Assembly (NCBI RefSeq): GCF_000745005.1
Contig: NZ_JQNB01000001.1
Span: 3,279,501 to 3,343,500, forward strand
Reading direction: 5' to 3'
Source: Luteibacter sp. 9135
GTDB lineage: Bacteria; Pseudomonadota; Gammaproteobacteria; Xanthomonadales; Rhodanobacteraceae
DNA length: 64,000 nt
Every line of letters begins with the position of its first letter. Position 1 is the first letter of the stretch. Under the pieces are notes generated by a model. That model did not search any database and had not been told where the DNA came from. It was given only the letters and a program-made list of their open reading frames with translations. A program made the position numbers and the translations under genes. Shown in pieces: positions 26,993 through 35,740 of this stretch.

Positions 26993-29293
26993 ATGTCTTC
27001 AGGTCTGGGAAAGGCACGAACCGATTTTGTTTTTTTTGCAGCGATTTTCCTGTTTCTTGTCATCGCTGTCTTCGCATGGTGGCGCGTGCAACCGGTAGAT
27101 ATCCCACCGGGCGCGGCTGGGGAGAGCGGCTTCTCGGCAGTGCGGGCGCAGGATGTGCTGAAGGACCTGCTGGCCGATCAGCGTCCACACCCGGTAGATA
27201 GCGCCGCGAATCGCGCTGTGGCCGACCGCATCGCCGCGCGGTTGCAGCAACTCGGTTACCAGCCACGCGTCGTCGATCGCGTGTCGTGCAACCAAAAAAC
27301 GCAAACCTGTGCCCGGGTGAAAAACATTCTGGCGTCCACCGAGGGCTCGGTGGACGCCAAATCCGTCGTATTCAGTGCTCACTACGATTCGGTCGGTGCG
27401 GGTCCAGGCGCCAGTGACGACGGTGCGGGTGTGGCGACGATGCTCGAGATCGCGCGCCTTCTCAAACAGCGTCCGCCCGGCAGGAACCGCGTCATTTTCC
27501 TCTTCGACGATGGTGAAGAGGCGGGACTGCTCGGGGCCAGAATGATCGCCGACGATCCTGAGCTGAAGGGAGCGGCCGCCGTCATCAATGCCGAAGCTCG
27601 CGGCACCTCGGGTCAGAGCGCCATGTTCGAGACCGGAGGGGCAAGTGGCTGGCTTGTCGATGCCTTCGCGCGCAGTTCCTCGCGGCCGCTCACCAACTCG
27701 CTTCTGAACACGCTGTACGCGCTTCTTCCGAACGACACGGACCTTACCGTGTTCAAGGCGAACGGCATGCAGGGGCTGAACTTCGCCTTTGGTGGGAACG
27801 TCGAGCGCTACCACACGCCATTGGATAACCTCGAGCACATCGACCTGCGAAGTGTGCAGCAGCAGGGCGACAACCTTTACGGGCTCGCCAAGGCCCTGCA
27901 GGGCGCCGATCTGAACCGGGTTGGGTCCGCCAGAAACCCGCTTTACACGGACATCATGGGCGCCGCCGTCGTACGCATTCCGGTGCCGTGGGCCCTTATC
28001 GGCGGCATCGTGTTGCTGGTGGCGATGGTGATCGCGGCGCGCCGCCTCCGCAGGCACACCGGTTACCGTCTCAAGGATGTGATGCGGGGTGTGGCGGTAT
28101 TGCCGGTGGCCCTTGTTGTCGGCGGTGCCACGGCCTATCTGGCCATGTACGCGATGTCGCTGATGCACGCCACAACCATGCCATGGCATACGGCCACAGG
28201 CGCCAACAGGGTGGTGCTATGGGCCTTGGTGGCGCTGACGACGACAGGATCGCTTCGGCTCCTCGTCCGCGGCGCAGATCCCGCAGGCGTTTGGGTGGGC
28301 CTCGGCCATGCGTGGCTGATCTGCCTTGTTCTTGTCGCCATCGCCTTGCCCGGGGCGAGCTATCTGTTCCTGTTGCCCGGTATCGTGCTGGTAATTTGCG
28401 CCTTCGCGGCAGGGTACCTGGTGGCGAGGGGAGGGCGGCACCGGCTGGCGTCGCTTGTCCTGGTGTCCGCGTTGGGCTGCTTCCTGGTCGTGCTGCCCCT
28501 GGTCGCCTTGCTCGAGATCATGCTGGGCTACAACGCCCTCTATGGGACGCTCGGCGCCGGGATTCTCATCGCGGCCGCAGTGGCATGGCTTGCTCCTCCC
28601 CTTTGCCACAGGCAGCTCCGGTCGTACCGGTACACCAGCGTCGCCCTTGTCGCGGCGGTTCTCCTGGCGGCATGGTTTTCCGTGCGGGCACCTGCCTACA
28701 CCGCGGATGCGCCACAACCGTTGAACCTCATTTACTTCCAGGGCAGCGATGGCGGCGCCCGGCTGGTGGCCGAGGCCAGCGGACGGCGACCGCCTCATGG
28801 CGTGCTCGAAGCCATGGGGCCATCGACAACGCTTGCACAGGTCTTCCCCTGGACGTCGAACCGCTTCTATGCCGCAACGGTGTCATCCGCAACGCTGCCG
28901 CAAGCGAGCCTCGATGTGCTCGGCGCCAAGGCGACAGAGAAGGGTCGCCGCATCACGGTACAGTTGCATTCCGGGCCGTCCGTCACTGGGCTGGTACTCG
29001 TGGTGCCGGCGAAGGCAGGGCTTCGATCCATCGCCGTGGACGGCGGCCCGTCGGTGATGTATCGGGCCCCGGGGAGCAGCGAATACCACGCTTTCAATTG
29101 CCGCGGCGAGTCGTGCGATGGTATGCAGCTTGTAATCGACGTTGCAAATGACGCGCCCACGCCGGTGACCTTGATTCGTATTTCGGCCGGATTGCCATCG
29201 TCGCTCGAAACCATAAGCCGACAGCGCGTGCCCTTGGCCGTCCCGCGTACCGATGGTGACGAAAGCTGGGTGTTGACCGGCGTGCAGATCTAG
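26993..29293 (+). CDS. M28-family zinc peptidase with C-terminal membrane domain
   Basis: 766 aa. An N-terminal membrane anchor (about 12-30), then an M28 domain with the expected metal and catalytic residues: His130 and Asp132 (SAHYDSV), Asp142/143 (GASDDGAG), Glu175-Glu176 (DDGEEAGLLG), Glu201 (NAEARG) and His274 (RYHTPLDN). After residue 310 come about seven to nine hydrophobic segments and a C-terminal extracytoplasmic domain, as in the ER metallopeptidase/Fxna-like branch of M28. It acts outside the cytoplasm, cleaving N-terminal residues. The position 56 bp after the permeases suggests a link to the NRPS locus, perhaps product maturation, but this is also a common chromosomal gene type. 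The recognisable locus ends here. Confidence 0.85.
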   Translation: MSSGLGKARTDFVFFAAIFLFLVIAVFAWWRVQPVDIPPGAAGESGFSAVRAQDVLKDLLADQRPHPVDSAANRAVADRIAARLQQLGYQPRVVDRVSCNQKTQTCARVKNILASTEGSVDAKSVVFSAHYDSVGAGPGASDDGAGVATMLEIARLLKQRPPGRNRVIFLFDDGEEAGLLGARMIADDPELKGAAAVINAEARGTSGQSAMFETGGASGWLVDAFARSSSRPLTNSLLNTLYALLPNDTDLTVFKANGMQGLNFAFGGNVERYHTPLDNLEHIDLRSVQQQGDNLYGLAKALQGADLNRVGSARNPLYTDIMGAAVVRIPVPWALIGGIVLLVAMVIAARRLRRHTGYRLKDVMRGVAVLPVALVVGGATAYLAMYAMSLMHATTMPWHTATGANRVVLWALVALTTTGSLRLLVRGADPAGVWVGLGHAWLICLVLVAIALPGASYLFLLPGIVLVICAFAAGYLVARGGRHRLASLVLVSALGCFLVVLPLVALLEIMLGYNALYGTLGAGILIAAAVAWLAPPLCHRQLRSYRYTSVALVAAVLLAAWFSVRAPAYTADAPQPLNLIYFQGSDGGARLVAEASGRRPPHGVLEAMGPSTTLAQVFPWTSNRFYAATVSSATLPQASLDVLGAKATEKGRRITVQLHSGPSVTGLVLVVPAKAGLRSIAVDGGPSVMYRAPGSSEYHAFNCRGESCDGMQLVIDVANDAPTPVTLIRISAGLPSSLETISRQRVPLAVPRTDGDESWVLTGVQI

Positions 29294-29307
29294 CCCTGGA
29301 GCCACAT

Positions 29308-30115
29308 GGAAAGCAGAGGCTCACCCAACACGGTGACTCGGTATCTAGAAAGCTGGTGGGTCGCCGGCGGAAGTAGTGGACCTGGCATCTCGCTGGTGGG
29401 AAGCCGCGCTGTCGGCCTCGCGGAGTCATATAGAAAGCGAAATGGCATCGGAACGAGCCAGTGTGGCCACCGCCAGGGCCACACTGGTCAATGATGCCGA
29501 AGCTCTCCAATCACGCCTTGAAGAGGGACTCGCCGCAGCCTCCCAGGCGGACCAAGCTCGTATTCTCGTCGAGCAGCGTTTGGAGGATCTGACGGCCGTC
29601 GCCGCTGAACTACGCTTGCAGCTGGCTCTAGCGTTGACTTACTTGACGCGGCCGAGGCACGAGCTAGCAGGCTTCAAGACGAACTCACGGGCCACCTTCA
29701 GCAACTGCAGACACGGGAAATCGACTTTTCCGAAGAACGACGCCTTCAAGCGGAGCATCTTCGAGGTGTTGAGGACCGCGCGCATACGGAAATTGACCGA
29801 GCACGCCAGGAGTCGCGTGAGCTGAAGAAGCTCGTCGACGCCGGCCTGCGTGCGAAACAGGCAGCAGACGAAAGGCACCGGGAGCGCGAGGAGGCCCTGC
29901 GGCGGCAACTGACTGATGCTCAACGCGATGCCGCGATGCCGCGATGCCGCGATGCCGCGGTGGCCGGTGCGGAAGCGAATGCGCTTCATGCAGCACGGAA
30001 GCCTGAAACGGCCAACAGAGGGACGAAGAAGCCCAAAGCGACAACGACGGCGAAACGCCCGACGCCATCGCCCATACGTCGGAATACAAAAGCCGCTACG
30101 CCTAAATCACCATAG
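29308..30115 (+). pseudogene. KfrA-like DNA-binding coiled-coil protein, frameshifted and 5'-truncated
   Basis: Three successive frames give one coherent KfrA-like protein. The first (29308 to about 29375) has a KfrA_N-type end (RGSPNTVTRYLESWW). The second (29376 to about 29630) has the alanine-rich coiled coil (ESEMASERASVATARATLV). The third, continuing at about 29633-30115, has DLLDAAEARASRLQDEL, more coiled coil and a Lys/Thr/Pro-rich tail. At least two indels and a missing start make it non-functional. KfrA proteins are plasmid or integrative-element regulators and segregation factors. The fragment begins 15 bp after the M28 stop codon, so the junction marks the left edge of the accessory island. 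Confidence 0.6.
29925..29956. repeat. Tandem octamer repeat, four copies of GCGATGCC
   Basis: Four perfect 8-bp copies inside the KfrA relic. Three extra copies equal 24 bp, so expansion from one to four keeps the frame, while one or two changes would shift it. Probably replication slippage. Confidence 0.85.
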
Positions 30116-30554
30116 CCGACCGAACTCACCTGTCGCCGGTTATAGCCGTACGCGGGGACGCCATAAAGCCTGTGGTCAAAATTAAACCTCTGAGGACAAA
30201 ATTAAGCGGGTCCCGTGTCGTTGTCTGATTAAAAACGTCCTCGTGCGTCATCTCGGCATTTCGTCAATGCCAGCCCTGGGGCTGCGTGTCCGCTGGCGAC
30301 ACTAGGCACAGTCGACGTCCAATGAACTGCTCTTCAATTCGCATAATGTATATTATGTAAAATTGTAGGCGTCGCGTTCGCAGGGCCCTGTCGGCTACCA
30401 TAGGAATCCCCTTTGCGGGGTACGTTGACATCACGATCGGGCACCCTGCCCCGAGCGCAACAGCGGCCGCCTGGCACGAGGCGATGGCATTGGAGTCGGT
30501 TGATGCCGAATTTTCGGCAGCGCTTGAGTCCTGCTACGGCTATCGAGCGAATTC
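30116..30554. other. Gap between KfrA relic and JetD-like relic
   Basis: No complete gene. CAAAATTAA occurs twice, 20 bp apart (30177-30185 and 30197-30205), possibly a worn insertion-sequence end. A frame without a start, open from 30346 to the stop at 30565-30567, reads protein-like near its end (WHEAMALESVDAEFSAALES) and may be the tail of a lost gene. I recognise no family. Confidence 0.4.
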
Positions 30555-31226
30555 ATGTTCAATGTAAGCGCTCAAGCCATACTGGGATCGTCCAAGGTAT
30601 TGGGGCAACTTCCCCGCTGTGTTCATCGGTTTTTGGGCGTCGGTGAGCTATCGCCGTCGCCTAGATACATCGTGGTTGCCGGACCGACGGCGCCTTCAGC
30701 CGTGCTCTTGGTTGAGAACCCCACCAGTTTTGAAACTGCGGTCCAATTGCGACTTGATAAGGAGCTCACGCTCGTCGCCGCGTATGGATACGGCCTGAAC
30801 ACTCGGTCGGACAGCAGTGCAGGTCTGGCTCTTCTGGACAGTGTGGCGCACGGCCGTTGCCAAGTATTGAGCCGGTCCGGTAACGGCCATGACCTGTCAA
30901 GCCTCTTCGGTCATCGCAATCTTTTCTTCTGGGGGGATCTCGATAGAGAGGGGTTACGCATCGCCCTTGCGATCAGGAAGCGACTCCCAGCGCTGACATT
31001 GAGCGCCTTGTATGCGCCCATGCGCGAAATGGTTGCGGTCCGCGAATCATCTCATCCGTATTCGGATATGAGCGGCAAGACCTTGCAGGCTCCTTGGTCT
31101 GGAACGGGCGATGAACTTTTCGACGGACTTGCTGCGGCCTGTCAGGATCGAGCGGTCGACCAGGAAGCCTTAGATCTCGGCGCATTTGGCGCGCTGGCGG
31201 CTGTAAAACTTGATCATCCCTCTTAA
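30555..31226 (+). pseudogene. JetD-like (DUF2220, Toprim) C-terminal fragment of a Wadjet gene
   Basis: 223 aa ending normally. It has Toprim-type residues: LLVENPTSFE (Glu54) followed by FWGDLDREGLRIA (Asp128, Asp130), in the order and spacing seen in the C-terminal nuclease domain of Wadjet JetD. JetD is normally around 400 aa with an N-terminal arm domain. Here that domain is missing, a stop lies at 30525-30527 in the same frame, and no jetA, jetB or jetC is present. The first 20 residues look non-homologous. I read it as a relic of a plasmid/phage-defence locus, although expression of the domain cannot be excluded. Confidence 0.5.
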
Positions 31227-31340
31227 CCAGGGGGTGATTTGCCCGATGCGAATCACGAGGATGTTTAGACTTACGCACGTCGCCGCGTTCAGTAAAACCG
31301 AGCTGAAGCGGCCTTATTACTCATCCGCCCTCTGTTAACG

Positions 31341-31964
31341 TTAGCCAAGCAAGAGGTAGAGCGGCTTATAGCGAGTAGGGCCGAAAAGCCAGTGTTCGCC
31401 ACTTGCCTCCTCATCGTCCATCAGCCGTCGAGCCTCCCGAATGGCAGCGACCCAGTCGCTATAGGTCCGAGCCGCCTGCGCATCGACAAGTTGCAGAACA
31501 TCGTTTTCACTCAAGATAGCCGGTGGGTCATCACCCGCGATGAGCTCGGCTTCGGTGCCTACGGTCAGGACAAATTCTTGATCCGCCCCCACAGGCGGAA
31601 TATGAAAGTACGTCGCCGGAGTATTTGGGAGGATGTCGGACAGGTGGGAAGCACTCACCGTGGCAGCAATAGTCGGGATGCCCACCTGCCAATGTGCGCG
31701 TGCTTGGTCCTGTACATCCCGATTTATTTTTACATGCACGCCGCTCGCATACCCCGGAAATTTCGGGCGCCGAGCAAAAACCGTGAGTAGACGAAAAAGC
31801 TGCGTGTTGCTGCTATTGAGGGCTGATCGACTACCCTCCCGTGACGCCCAGAACCGGAACGGGATAACATGGGCGTATTGCCCCATCAGCGCTTTCGTTA
31901 ATCGCGGAACAAGGGCATATTCGATAGTCTGCTCATTACAAAAACTGCCCACCTGGTCCTCCAT
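31341..31964 (-). CDS. Unknown 207-aa protein
   Basis: No family recognised. Soluble, with no signal peptide or membrane segment. Its body is ordinary (HVKINRDVQDQARAHWQVG, FVLTVGTEAELIAGDD) and the C-terminus is YKPLYLLLG. It lies convergent to the JetD-like relic and 76 bp downstream of the subtilase stop, on the same strand as the AAA-subtilase pair, so it could be the third gene of that operon. Confidence 0.5.
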   Translation of the reverse strand: MEDQVGSFCNEQTIEYALVPRLTKALMGQYAHVIPFRFWASREGSRSALNSSNTQLFRLLTVFARRPKFPGYASGVHVKINRDVQDQARAHWQVGIPTIAATVSASHLSDILPNTPATYFHIPPVGADQEFVLTVGTEAELIAGDDPPAILSENDVLQLVDAQAARTYSDWVAAIREARRLMDDEEASGEHWLFGPTRYKPLYLLLG

Positions 31965-32040
31965 GGATTAACTAGCAATTCCGATCCGAACATCCAACTA
32001 AGATGTACAACGCCCCTGGCCGGTGTCCCCGCTTAGGGCG

Positions 32041-34278
32041 CTAAAGATGTACCTGCACTTCCTGTTCCAGCACTGCACTTTCGACATACGCTCCAAGCTT
32101 CGCCATCATGCTGCTGTAGATGTCGCTGCCCGGATCGGGAGCGGTCAACGTCAGTACAAAGGCCACCGACAGGGGTTGGTCGAGATCCTCTTGCTCGAAC
32201 TGATAGTCGTCGCGGGTGAAAACACGGGCGTAGACACGCATCGTATCGGCATGCAGTGTCGTCCCACGTGGAAATGACTTGGCGTGGCGTCGCACGGGAT
32301 GCCATTTCGCGTACTCCTTGCGCGCCGTTTTCTCCGGCGCGGTGCTCTCTTTCATCGTCCCTAGGAGGTTGACCTGACCGCTGCCGGCTCCCGGTGTCTG
32401 CAGGGCAACCTGGACACGCGAGGCGAAGTAGTTGGCGCCGCCCAGTTCCGACACTCGCGGGGCTAGCACCGCGGTGAGGCTGGCACGGCCATGCAGCTTT
32501 CCGTCGCGGACCATTTCCGGCGGAATGGGAATGTCGTTCCAGTAATAGGCCTGACCGGTCGACAGCGTGGCGGTCCAGACCAGCGTGACCGTGCCCACCG
32601 GGCATGTCCACGGCGCCGTATCCCGCCACGGCGTGCCCCAGCCGATCTTCGGATCGAAGGTCATGCCTTCAGCGCTGCTGATGAGTAAGGCACGAACCAG
32701 GTCCGGCGTCGGGTTCTTCAAGTGGTGAAACGCGTGCGCCGCGAGAGAGGCTACCAAAGGGGTGGGATAGCTGCTGCCGGTCTGGGGCTGCCCACCGAGC
32801 GCGCGCAGGGTCGAGAACCACGACACGTCCGGCTTGTGCATGCCCTCAGGACCAGGCCCCGTCACGCAGGTCGGGCAATGGGCATCAGGGTGTTCGCCAT
32901 TGGCGATGCGACCGCCGACGGTCAGCGACGCCTCGCAGTCCCCCGGGGGACTGACTCGCCCGTGCCCCTGCGAGTAGACGTTACCCACGGAAATGACCGG
33001 AAGGATGTCGAACTCGCGCGCGATCGCGCGGATCCCATGGCCCAGCTCACTGATCGCTTCTTCGCCGCCACTGAACGTGGCTTCGTTGAACGACATGTTC
33101 CAGACCTTGCATTCGGCCGAATGCGTCCGAACGATTTCTCGTAGGTAACTCAGGAAGCGGCCGCGCGATTCATGCGCACGGTCGTCCTTGGCAATGGCCT
33201 GCACCGTGCCGATGCGGCACGTCAGTGGCGGCAGGTTGAGATGGCCGTTCCAGGCATGCCCGTGGACGGCAAGCGACGAGACGCGGTTTCCATGGGCGGT
33301 GTTTGCGTCGACGTCGGCGACCAGCGAGGGCGCACGCCACGCCTCCATCGGGGTGTAGCTCCGCGCGGTCAGGCCGCCATCCACCACAGCGACGACGGGA
33401 TGCCAGTCCTCGTTGGGCAAGGGACGTTCCGGATCGGGTGCAGCAGGAAACGTCTGGGCATGCAGTGGTAACACGGGGTCGATACGAAACGAGGCACCGG
33501 AGGCGGCCAGGCGCGCGAGGGCGTCGGGGCTGGTGGCCACCAGGGAGACGCGGGCCACGCGCCGGGTGCGGTATTCCCTAGCTACCTGCGCAATGCTGGC
33601 CGACTCCGGCTGCCGGGATACTCGCAGCGTTCCGGCTTCCTGTGCCGAAGGCCGCACCATGGTGACGGTGGCGAACACCGACCGAATGTCACCCTCGCGC
33701 TCGAGTCCAAGCAACTGGGTGATGACGGCATCGCGTGCGCCCGGATCGGCGAACGGAGGCAGCCAGACGGAAAACAGCCCGCCGTCGTCATCGCGAAGCG
33801 TGCGGTCCCAGAGCTGCTGCAGCTCGCGGCCTTGCAGGACGGCCGATGCGTCCTGGCGCTTGATCGAATGGATACGCGAGATGGCCACGCGGGCGTCGAC
33901 GGCGTCGCCGTGTTCGATTTCCTCGACGAGCCGATCCAGGTGCGCCCATGACGCCTCGACGAGATAGCCCTTGGCAATGGGCGCGACGATCTGCGTTCGC
34001 GTCTTCGCGCCGAACACCCCTCGCGGTTGGTACGTGGGAGCGAGCGAGTCGTCGTACATCTGGGCCCGCAGGTGCAGGCGCCCGGCGTGTAGCGGCGGCG
34101 CGTTGAGGCGAATCGCCATCAGCGCAGTCGACAGCGCCATGCGCTGCGCACCCAGCCGTTCAACATGCACCTGCGCCTCCGACGGCGACCGACCCGTGAC
34201 CGGCTTGGGCACGGGCTCGCGCATTAGCCGAAGGGCCGGGTTAAGTACTGGTCTTCCGTCGCTTCGCTCTTGCGCCAT
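32041..34278 (-). CDS. Subtilisin-like (S8) serine protease of an AAA-protease pair
   Basis: 745 aa without a signal peptide, so probably cytoplasmic. A complete S8 catalytic set is visible: Asp300 (VAVVDGG), His329 (NTAHGNRVS), oxyanion Asn433 (ISVGNVY) and Ser503 (GSSYPTPLVAS). The roughly 290-residue N-terminal part is not recognised; the C-terminal roughly 200 residues are beta-rich. The start ATG at 34278 lies inside the 3' end of the AAA+ ATPase gene (38-bp overlap), so the two are translationally coupled. AAA ATPase plus subtilase pairs recur in bacterial defence islands; the model is that the ATPase senses or delivers a target and the protease acts on it. The substrate is unknown. Confidence 0.85.
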   Translation of the reverse strand: MAQERSDGRPVLNPALRLMREPVPKPVTGRSPSEAQVHVERLGAQRMALSTALMAIRLNAPPLHAGRLHLRAQMYDDSLAPTYQPRGVFGAKTRTQIVAPIAKGYLVEASWAHLDRLVEEIEHGDAVDARVAISRIHSIKRQDASAVLQGRELQQLWDRTLRDDDGGLFSVWLPPFADPGARDAVITQLLGLEREGDIRSVFATVTMVRPSAQEAGTLRVSRQPESASIAQVAREYRTRRVARVSLVATSPDALARLAASGASFRIDPVLPLHAQTFPAAPDPERPLPNEDWHPVVAVVDGGLTARSYTPMEAWRAPSLVADVDANTAHGNRVSSLAVHGHAWNGHLNLPPLTCRIGTVQAIAKDDRAHESRGRFLSYLREIVRTHSAECKVWNMSFNEATFSGGEEAISELGHGIRAIAREFDILPVISVGNVYSQGHGRVSPPGDCEASLTVGGRIANGEHPDAHCPTCVTGPGPEGMHKPDVSWFSTLRALGGQPQTGSSYPTPLVASLAAHAFHHLKNPTPDLVRALLISSAEGMTFDPKIGWGTPWRDTAPWTCPVGTVTLVWTATLSTGQAYYWNDIPIPPEMVRDGKLHGRASLTAVLAPRVSELGGANYFASRVQVALQTPGAGSGQVNLLGTMKESTAPEKTARKEYAKWHPVRRHAKSFPRGTTLHADTMRVYARVFTRDDYQFEQEDLDQPLSVAFVLTLTAPDPGSDIYSSMMAKLGAYVESAVLEQEVQVHL

Positions 34279-35371
34279 GACGATCGCTTCCCCTCAACGA
34301 TGCTGAAATTGCCTGCCGTGTCACGCCGAGCATTTTTGCGATGTCGGCCTGACTTGCCCCCTCATCGACGGCGGCCTGAATAGTGCTTGCTCGCACGGCC
34401 CCGGCGTCGTCATCGACCAACTTTCCGCCGGCGCGCAGCACTTCGGCGGCGACGTCGGCCAAGTCCACCTCGCGACCAGCTAGCAACGCCTTGCGCCGTG
34501 CGGCAAAGGCCACGCTTTGAATGTCTGCGCCGCTCAATCCGGTGGAGATCGCTGCCAGGATGCGTACGGTTGTCGGTGTCGCGGCGGGATCGGCCAGGAA
34601 GTGCACCCACAGGTCCGACCGGACATCCTCGTCGGGCAGCCCTAATGTGATGAGGTAGGGGAAGCGTCGCCACACCGCCGGGTCAAGCAGTTGCGCATGG
34701 TTGGTGGCGCCGATGACGACCGCGCGATCGTCGAGGGAATCCAGCCCCTGCAGAAGTGTGTTGACCACGCGCTTGAGCTCCCCCATCTCCTGGCGGTCAT
34801 CGCGCAGCTTGGCGACCGCGTCGATCTCGTCCAAGAAGAGCACGCCCCGGGAGGGCACGAAGTCAAAAATGCTTCGAATGTTCTTCGCCGTATCGCCCAG
34901 CAGCGAGGAAATCACCGAATCCAGACGCACGACATAGAGCGGACGACCAAGGTGCGCCGCCACGTGCCCGGCCAAGAGGCTCTTGCCGGTGCCCGGTGGC
35001 CCGGACAACAACAGGGACAAGCGTGACGACAGGCCCGCCTTGGTAAGCACGTCGTGGTGTGCCACGTCCGCCAGGAAACTGGTGAAGATCGCCCCAGCTC
35101 GCTGGTCGATGAACAACGGGGTGGTTGGCGGGGCCACTTCTTCAATAAGCGGAAACCGTGATTTGGCATCCACCGGCAGTGCTTCGGTGAAGCCAGAGGC
35201 GCGCAACGCGACACCCTTGCGGTTAAGCAACGAGCGCAGTTCACGGGCGGTCTCGGGTGAACTTTCCTGCAGCGCGTCGGCCAGGACAGCGCCTGCGCGC
35301 CTGACGGCGGTGTAGTCCGCCGCCATCGCGCCAGCCACCAGGCGGATCAGCGCGTCATTTGACATGGTCAT
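34241..35371 (-). CDS. AAA+ ATPase with C-terminal helix-turn-helix
   Basis: 376 aa from ATG 35371. An N-terminal helical region (1-95) is followed by a AAA+ core with Walker A GPPGTGKS (124-131), Walker B VLFLDEID (about 177-184), sensor GATNHA and an arginine-finger region (AVWRRFPYL), then the lid. The tail (about 343-363, GASQADIAKMLGVTRQAIS) is a helix-turn-helix, odd for an AAA protease partner, which could bind DNA or autoregulate. The frame runs upstream to 35638 but that part is Cys/Arg-rich and not credible. ATG 35365 is an alternative start. It overlaps the downstream subtilase start by 38 bp and is divergent from the recombinase. Confidence 0.85.
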   Translation of the reverse strand: MTMSNDALIRLVAGAMAADYTAVRRAGAVLADALQESSPETARELRSLLNRKGVALRASGFTEALPVDAKSRFPLIEEVAPPTTPLFIDQRAGAIFTSFLADVAHHDVLTKAGLSSRLSLLLSGPPGTGKSLLAGHVAAHLGRPLYVVRLDSVISSLLGDTAKNIRSIFDFVPSRGVLFLDEIDAVAKLRDDRQEMGELKRVVNTLLQGLDSLDDRAVVIGATNHAQLLDPAVWRRFPYLITLGLPDEDVRSDLWVHFLADPAATPTTVRILAAISTGLSGADIQSVAFAARRKALLAGREVDLADVAAEVLRAGGKLVDDDAGAVRASTIQAAVDEGASQADIAKMLGVTRQAISASLRGSDRHGARAKRRKTST

Positions 35372-35672
35372 GGAGTGCCCGCTTCGCATCATTCTTAAAT
35401 CATCCATGACAAGCTTATGTACTCGAAAGTAAACGCAGGAATACTTCGTGTCAACGAAAAAATGCATTTTGGCAAGCGGAACTGGCGTTTTGTAAATCAT
35501 CCGCGCCGCCGCATGGTAAACAAGATAGGCCGCGTCGGTCGCAGGACGCGCGACGCAGAGCACCGTGGAATGTCCTTTCTTGCAACAGCACGTCGTGCTC
35601 CGCGGGTGGCGGCGCCCCAGCCGCCATGTAGGCTCCACGGCCTCCTTGCATGACGTGAGCCCGAATGACGCC

Positions 35673-35705
35673 GTACCGGCGATAATGGTTAATTATCGCC
35701 GGTAC
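35673..35705. repeat. Perfect inverted repeat 14-5-14 upstream of the recombinase
   Basis: GTACCGGCGATAAT at 35673-35686 and its exact complement at 35692-35705 flank the 5-bp spacer GGTTA. The site ends 35 bp before the recombinase ATG and lies in the divergent intergenic region with the AAA-subtilase operon. Its 33-bp size resembles the core sites of tyrosine recombinases. An operator for autoregulation is equally possible. A further half-site, GCGATAAT, occurs at 35759-35766 inside the gene. Confidence 0.8.
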
Positions 35706-35740
35706 AACCTCTCATCTGTGGTTTTTCTTATGTGGAACAT

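Noticed and set aside
26999..28189. 396-aa frame on the - strand opposite the M28 gene
   Set aside because: Shadow of the M28 peptidase, which has all metal ligands in frame.
29925..29956. Tandem repeat considered as a CRISPR array
   Set aside because: Eight-bp units directly adjacent, no spacers; simple slippage repeat.
30413..30646. 77-aa frame on the + strand before the JetD-like relic
   Set aside because: Arg/Pro-rich and overlaps both a more protein-like start-less frame and the relic; not supported as a gene.
35372..35638. N-terminal extension of the AAA+ ATPase
   Set aside because: The extra 89 residues are Cys/Arg-rich and unlike a domain; ATG 35371 or 35365 starts where the helical region begins.
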